Assembly: GCA_001430745.1 (NCBI GenBank)
Contig: KQ481955.1
Location: forward strand, 140,433-196,862
Origin: Auxenochlorella pyrenoidosa
Taxonomy: Eukaryota; Chlorophyta; Trebouxiophyceae; Chlorellales; Chlorellaceae
Direction: 5' to 3'
Length of the DNA stretch: 56,430 bases
Shown here: positions 51,061-56,430 of the stretch, in pieces
How the letters are laid out: every line of letters starts with the position of its first letter
Numbering within the stretch: the stretch's first letter is position 1
Translations under genes and position numbers: made by a program
The notes under the pieces: model-generated
The model's database searches: none
The model's input: the letters and a program-made list of their open reading frames with translations, nothing else
Told to the model about the DNA's origin: nothing

Positions 51061-54000
51061 ATGCAAGCATGGGGCAGCGTCTCGAGGGCGACCATTCAGC
51101 TAGGAGTGCGGCAGCAGCAGCAGCGGCAGCGGCAGCAGCGGCGGCAACCAGCAGCGCCAGCAGCACGACGTGAGCCGACTGCCCAGGCAGCAGCGATCAG
51201 CACGTCTGCGCTTGGGCATGTGCAACAGCCTTTGTGCAAGGGGCAGCTAGCAGGTGTGTCAAATCCTAAGCGGAGAGACGTCCGAGCAGCTGCCGCCACA
51301 TCTGGGGACGGAGGCAACGAGGCAGCGGCAGCAGCCAGCAGCACCGACGATGGCACCTACGCACGGGTCGTGCTGCCCACTGCTCTGGCGCTGCTGCTGT
51401 GCAACATGGACCGCATATGCCTCAGGTGAAGCAGAGAGAGAGCTGCAGTGTCCAAGGGGCTGGGCTCTTTGCTGCCAATGACTGCTGGTCTTCTGCTTGA
51501 GTGCGTCTCTCTTATCACTTGCGCTGCCGTCCGCATGAGCCCGTCCGCATGACGCAAAGCAGCGCCCTGCCAGTGTGCGATCCTCCGTGAGAGCCTGCGT
51601 ACAACCTTGCCTTGCTGCCCATGCTGCCCATTGCCAACAGGGAGGCGCTCCTGCTGCCCTGCCCTGGGCTCTCTGTGCATTTCATGCCTCGCTTGTGATG
51701 TCTTGGCTGTTCCCTGCGGCTCTGCCAGGCCCCCCCTGGGCTGGCCAGCAGTCCCTGACACAACCCTTGGTCGCCACACGCTGTCCGTGCTGCCCCCACC
51801 CCGCTGCCCCCCCCCTGCAGCGTGGCCATGCTGCCGATTTCGCAGGAGCTGGGCTGGGCGCCAGGCGTGCAGGGCGTGGTGCAGTCGGCCTTCCTGTGGG
51901 GCTACCTGGCCACCCAGCTGCTGGGGGGGACGCTTGCAGACAAGTACGGAGGTGGGCCGGCGAGCTGCGCACCGCGCCGGTGTTGTAGTGCAGCGCGGCG
52001 CGGCCCCTTGGCAGGGGCGCTCGCTGGCAAGCCAGGGGGCGCGGGCAGAGGGCAGGGGGCTGGGCACCAGCGTTGCCTGGCTGGGGGTTGTCCATTGCTT
52101 CTCCCGGCAGGTTGCCGGGGGCTCGGGCATCGCCGGGCCTCCTCTCGCCTGTTCCCCACTCCGCGGGCCTTCCCCGCCCCCGCCCCAGCTGCGCCCTCCA
52201 GCTGCCGCCCCCCACTCCCCGGCCCGCAGGCAAGCTGGTCATGGGCGCGGGCGTCGCGTGGTTCTCCACCGCCTCGGCCCTGCTGCCTGCCCTGGCCATC
52301 ACGCCCTGGACGGCGGGCGCGGGGCTGACGCTGCCCGCGGTGCTGGCGTCGCGCTTCCTTGTCGGCTTTGGGGAGGGTGAGGCGCCCGGCCTTACAGGCA
52401 CCCGGCTGCGGGCCCTGCAGCACTGCTCGACTGCTCCGGCTCAAGCGGCAGGCGCCGCCCCGGCTGGGCTCGACGCCTCCCACCTGGCCCCGCGCTTGTG
52501 CAGGCAGCCACCAACCACCCTGCAGCCTCTGCTTGCCTTGGGCCACCGCCGAGCTGCTGCTGCTGCCGTACCGTCCTGGCCGCCTGCAGCCCACCCTTGC
52601 TCTGTTGGCGCCGGCCACGCCGTGGCTTTTGGGACCTGGCCTCAGCTGTGCGCCCTGCCATGCCCGGCCTCTGTCTGCCAACCTAACCAACCCAACCAAC
52701 CCCGCCCTCCCCAGGCGTGGCCCTGCCGGCCATGAACAACCTGATCGCCCGCAACATCCACCCCTCCCGCAAGGCCACCGCCCTGGGCAACGTGTTCACC
52801 GGGTTCCACACAGGCAGGGCGCTGCGCGCAGGGCGCGCTCACCGGCGGCGCAGCGCCGCTTGTGCCAGCTGCTCCCAGCCTTCATGACGCGTCAGGCCTG
52901 GCGACAAACATGTGCTTGCGCACAGAGGCATCTTGCATGTGACGGCACCGTTGCAGCAGCGCGCAGCGCCCACGTGGCGCCCGGCGGAACCCTCTCGGCC
53001 CCCGCTCGCCTGCAGGCAACCTGGTGGGCCTGCTGCTGTCGCCGCTGATCCTCCAGCACTACGGCTGGCGCGCCCTGTTCTACCTGTTTGGCCTGGCTGG
53101 CGCCCCGCTGCTGCTCATGTGGGCGCTGGTCGTCCCGGGGCGCAAGCAGGAGGCGGGCAGCGGCGGTGCGGCTGGGGCGGCAGCAGCGGCGGCAGCACCA
53201 GGCAGCGGCAGCAAGGTGGGCGTGCTCACGCTGCTGAGCAAGCCTGCGACGTGGGCCATCATCATCGCAAACTTTGGTGAGCGGGGCTGAGCGGGGCTAC
53301 ACAGTGCAGGGAGGGCAATGGCGGCAGGTGCAGGCAAGGATGACGTGCCACTACCAAGGGAGCGCTTGCTTGACGACTGCTCGCCCGAACGCCTTTCCCG
53401 GCCCTGCAGTCAACCACTGGGGCTACTTCATCTACCTCAACTGGATGCCCACTTACTTCTACAAAGTGCTGGGTGAGCCCTGCATCAACGAATGCTAAAG
53501 ACAGAAGATCAGCACTAGCTGGCATCCTTCCGAGCCAGCGCGTGCGTGTGCATCCGGGGTCCGGCGTGGAGCCATGGCTGGCGTGATCATGTCGGCACTA
53601 CGCGGCACTGCGCCGGGGGCGAGAGAGCGAGGAATAGCGAGCCGGCGGCCTGACCAGCTGCGCAGCACAGGGCAGCTGGCTGTCCTCTGGCCTCTGCGCT
53701 GACCCCCGCGCCTGGCCTGCCACACTGATGCCCCTGCCAGGCATGGACCTGCGGGCCAGCAGCCTGATGAGCTTTGTGCCCTGGGTGGTCATGGCGGTGG
53801 GCAGCACGTGTGCCGGCCTGCTGGCTGACGGACTGGTGAGGCTTGCCCCTCCTCTGCTCGTGGACTTTGCCTGTGCGATACAGCCGCTTCGGCGTGTTAC
53901 CTGTGCCCTGCAGCCGTGCTGTTGTGTTAGCCCGGGGGGGCCATTTCTCTCACTGTTTTCCCGCCCAGACTGGGCCAGTTGAGCAGGTGCCCTGCCTGCT

Positions 54001-55002
54001 TGCGGCGGACCTGGGTGTGCGTCGTCGCGAGGGCGACCGGGGTTGCAGCCGCTCTGCACTCAGCCTGCCCCTGGGGGCCTGCCCCCCGCCTCGCAGGTGC
54101 GGCGCGGCGTGCCGGTGCTGCGGGTGCGCAAGGGTATCCAGACCGCCGCTTTCCTGGGCCCCGTGCTGGCGCTGACCGTGCTGTCCAACCCGGGCATTTC
54201 GCCGCCGCTGGCCCTGCTGTGCATGACCGCCGCGCTGGGCATCACCTCCCTTGGTGAGCCCCGCTGGGCCCGGCCTCGGCTGGCTGGGCTGGGGGAGGCG
54301 AGCGGGTGCCCCATTGCTGCACGCACACCACTGCTGGTTTGTGCTGCTGCTGCACACCCCAGGGCCCCTCCTACAGTGTGTAGGATTGTCGTTGCAGCAG
54401 GGCATGCATCCAGTGGAAACCCTCACTCAATCAGCTCGTCTTTCTGTCGCGGAGTCTGGCATGACCTGCAGAACCCTCGCCAAGCAGGCGCAGCGTGTCC
54501 TTCCTGCCCTTGACTGGCGCCGAGCCGCCCCCTCCCCTGTGCTTCCTGCCGTGCAGGCCAGGCCGGCTTTGTGGCCAACATGAGTGACATCGCCCCGCGG
54601 CACGCGGGCCTGCTCTTTGGCCTCTGCAACACCTTTGGCAGCTTTGCGGGCATCCTTGGGGTGTCTGGTGAGGTGCCCCTTTGAGCCATGCACTGCAGTG
54701 GGTTGAGCAGCAGCGGAACATGACTGGACTGCAAGGCCAGGCAGGGACGTTGGGGGGGCGGCATGGGATGCACCGCTCGTGCTGCACGGAGCAGACTCCT
54801 GCTTGGGACAGAAGGCATCTGTACAAAGCAGGAGGCCCAGCTCTTTGGCTTTCCCACTCCTGCCCGCTGCCCCGCAGTCTGCGGCTTTGTGCTGGAGCGC
54901 ACCGGCTCGTTTGCCCCCATCTTCCAAGCAACCGCGGCCCTGTATGTGCTGGGCACGATCGTGTGGAATGTGGCAGCTCGCGCAGACCCTCAATTCGACT
55001 GA
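51061..55002 (+). CDS. Major-facilitator anion transporter, PHT4/SLC17 type, plastid envelope or thylakoid
   Basis: Predicted phosphate or organic-anion transporter with about 12 helices and roughly 500-530 aa in about ten exons. The N-terminus (ATG 51061, MQAWGSVSRATIQLGV, then a Gln/Arg-rich stretch and AAATSGDGG) is transit-peptide-like. TM1 and loop: TYARVVLPTALALLLCNMDR|ICLSVAMLPISQELGW, then QSAFLWGYLATQLLGGTLAD with the MFS signature region GGTLADKYGGK. Further: LASRFLVGFGEGVALPAMNN, NVFTGFHTGNLVGLLLSPLI, FVNHWGYFIYLNWMPTYFYK (diagnostic for PHT4/ANTR), MDLRASSLMSFVPWVVMAVG, GQAGFVANMSDIAPRHAGLL, GLCNTFGSFAGILGV, and a C-terminus ending VAARADPQFD (TGA at 55000-55002). Plant relatives carry Pi or ascorbate across plastid membranes; the substrate here is open. 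Confidence 0.92.
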
Positions 55003-55801
55003 GCTCAAAAAAGCTGCAGGTACCTGACGGCATACTGAGAGCATTCCTGACTGAGTGTTGCATTGACATACCTTGCATTTCCTGTTGCCTGGATCATGCC
55101 TGCACGTCTTATGCAGTCTCCTGTTGCATAATCAGGCCCGCAGTGCCTGCATGATCTGGCCACGGGACTTGGGCAGTGCCAGCAAGATTGGCATGCATGG
55201 CGGCAGTGGTGTGGTCACTGACAGCCCTTAGACTGCATGTGCGCTCGCGGTTTATTACTTGACCTTGCACTGCTACATCTCTGTCAGCGCCCAACCCAGC
55301 AACCAAGCGCCTTGTGCCACCGGCCGGCTGAACGACCCAGCCTTAGTCAGCACTTTGAAGCGCCGGCCGTCCAAGGTACTCGAAGAGCAGGCAAATTCGA
55401 TTGAAGGCGTTGGCAGGCGACCGGTGAGCCCTTTGGAGGTGCTGTCGTGCAGCCGACTCAAGTGTGCATTTTTCGCTTGCTTTGCTCCTCATGGATGTGG
55501 GCTGGAGCCCCCGAGCATCCATAAACTTGAGCATTACGAGGCGATGTCTCGCGCCACCTCCCAGCCGCCACCTGCTGCCAGCGCCGCCGCCTCGCTCGTG
55601 CCCCTTCCGACTTGCTGCCCTAGTCCAGCGCCTCTTCTGTCCCGGCGCTTCTATTGACGCTTGTGATGGCTCCATAACCTTTCAGAGCTCTCGCATCACA
55701 GCAACGGGTGCCCTGGCTTTCACCTCACCTGCCCGCCTGCCCTCCCTGCTGGCTCCTGTAGCTGGTCTGTGAGCAGGGCCTGGAGCAGCGGAGGCGCCGC
55801 C
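55003..55801. other. Intergenic region between genes N and O
   Basis: About 800 bp with the 3' UTR of gene N and promoter of gene O. A short plus-strand open frame (55259-55657) shows no domain and is not called. No repeats or poly(A) motif I can support. Confidence 0.5.
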
Positions 55802-56430
55802 ATGGACTGGCCAAAGCTGCGCGCCAAGCTGCACAAGCTGTTCATCGACCAGTTCCTGCTCATCTCCTACTTTGTGGCGGCCCTGATCGCGCTGACGTGG
55901 CCCACCCCGGGCAAGGCGGTGCTGTCGCTCGACGTGAGCCGGAGCCGAGCCCAGCTGGCAGGGCTGGGGGGAATCCGAGGACCCCAGCAGAGCTGAAGGC
56001 CCCTTCCTAAGTAGCTTTTGCTTCAGGCTGCATGACCCCAGCCGGCATGGCCCACACCGGGGCACATGGACAGCTTTTGCTGGGTGTGGGTGACCCTCCA
56101 GCCCAGGCTTGTCGGTGCCCCGAGGGCCCAGCTGCGCAGCAGCCGCATGAGCAACCGGCCGTGCCGCCCTGCCTGCCTCCTGCACTGCAGTTCTCCGTCA
56201 ACGGGCGCAACTACCAGGTCATCAAGACCCTGAACATCATGATTGGTGAGGCCTGGCGCCGCGCACGTGCAGCTTGCGGGCCGCGCACCGCCACTGCGCC
56301 GCAGCCGTGTGCTCAGCCGGCTGACAACGCCCCCGCGCATCAGGCTGGAACCCCTCTCTGTGTATGCGCACCCTTGCAGTGTATCGCTCGTCGGCACCGC
56401 GGGTCACCACGCCTCGCATGCCCCCCCCCC
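55802..56430 (+). CDS. Membrane protein, possibly SLC10A7-like solute carrier, 5' part only
   Basis: Exon 1 (ATG 55802-55804) reads MDWPKLRAKLHKLFIDQFLL then ISYFVAALIALTWPTPGKAV and LSLD, followed by GTGAGC. Exon 2 after CACTGCAG at about 56191 reads FSVNGRNYQVIKTLNIMI and ends at GTGAGG. The DQFL...ALTWPTPGKAV...TLNIMI pattern resembles the first two helices of SLC10A7-like bile-acid/Na+ symporter-family proteins, but two short exons are thin evidence. A possible third exon from about 56380 reads VYRSSAPRVTTPRM and does not look like a helix, so that splice may be wrong. The window ends in a C run. Confidence 0.5.

Noticed and set aside
55259..55657. Plus-strand 132-codon frame between genes N and O
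   Set aside because: No domain, mixed composition, and it ends shortly before gene O without a splice that would join it.
1..56430. CRISPR arrays, insertion sequences, phage or viral genes, gene-cluster logic
   Set aside because: No spaced direct repeats, no transposase or reverse transcriptase motifs, and the neighbouring genes have unrelated roles, as is usual for a eukaryotic nuclear region.

Overview
This is nuclear DNA of a green alga, most likely a Chlorella-clade trebouxiophyte. The window is GC-rich. Genes are cut into short exons by many GT-AG introns of roughly 100-300 bp with acceptors of the form CTGCAG|G. Coding DNA is rich in CAG/CTG triplets that give Gln and Ala runs. One gene carries a Ser-Pro hinge typical of chlorophyte wall and matrix proteins, and two products look plastid-targeted. 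I recognise no rRNA, tRNA, CRISPR array, transposon or prokaryotic-style operon.

Layout, left to right. (A) <1-4994 (-): a ubiquitin E2-fold (UBC) domain joined to an acidic linker, an F-box-like segment and a long unassigned C-terminal part that runs off the window. (B) 6337-10705 (+): a histidine acid phosphatase of the lysophosphatidic acid phosphatase type 6 group. (C) 10943-13482 (-): a coiled-coil protein with a C-terminal RING finger. (D) 13874-14493 (+): a small unknown Gly/Ala-rich protein. (E) 15336-26272 (+): an 11 kb gene for a secreted or surface giant with a signal peptide, two PA14 domains, a Ser-Pro hinge holding a 425-N gap, and at least a dozen GCC2/GCC3 (ephrin-receptor-like) Cys-rich repeats. 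(F) 27532-29431 (+): 3-hydroxyacyl-CoA dehydratase (HACD/PAS2). (G) 29589-31422 (+): a coiled-coil, RS-rich nuclear-type protein with a FLASH-like core. (H) 31648-33725 (+): a Nudix CoA diphosphatase. (I) 34041-37973 (-): a GOST/Lung-7-TM receptor-like protein. (J) 38772-41163 (-): a sarcosine/pipecolate-oxidase-like flavoprotein with a 26-Gln insert. (K) 41553-46190 (-): a KATNIP (DUF4457)-like protein. (L) 46962-48758 (+): ESCRT-III subunit VPS60/CHMP5. (M) 49591-50721 (-): a predicted plastid single-pass membrane protein of unknown function. (N) 51061-55002 (+): a PHT4/SLC17-type plastid anion transporter. (O) 55802->56430 (+): the start of a membrane protein, possibly SLC10A7-like.

The genes do not form a pathway. 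They are an ordinary eukaryotic neighbourhood with four head-to-head pairs (A/B, C/D, K/L, M/N), three of them sharing short intergenic regions. The most unusual items are the E2-fold/F-box fusion with an altered active-site region, the PA14-hinge-Cys-repeat surface protein whose start codon lies in a perfect hairpin, the KATNIP homologue, and a probable GC-AG intron in VPS60.

CDS coordinates span start to stop including introns. Exon joins were worked out by eye from frame, splice consensus and family similarity. I could not run alignments, so family calls rest on motifs I recognise.
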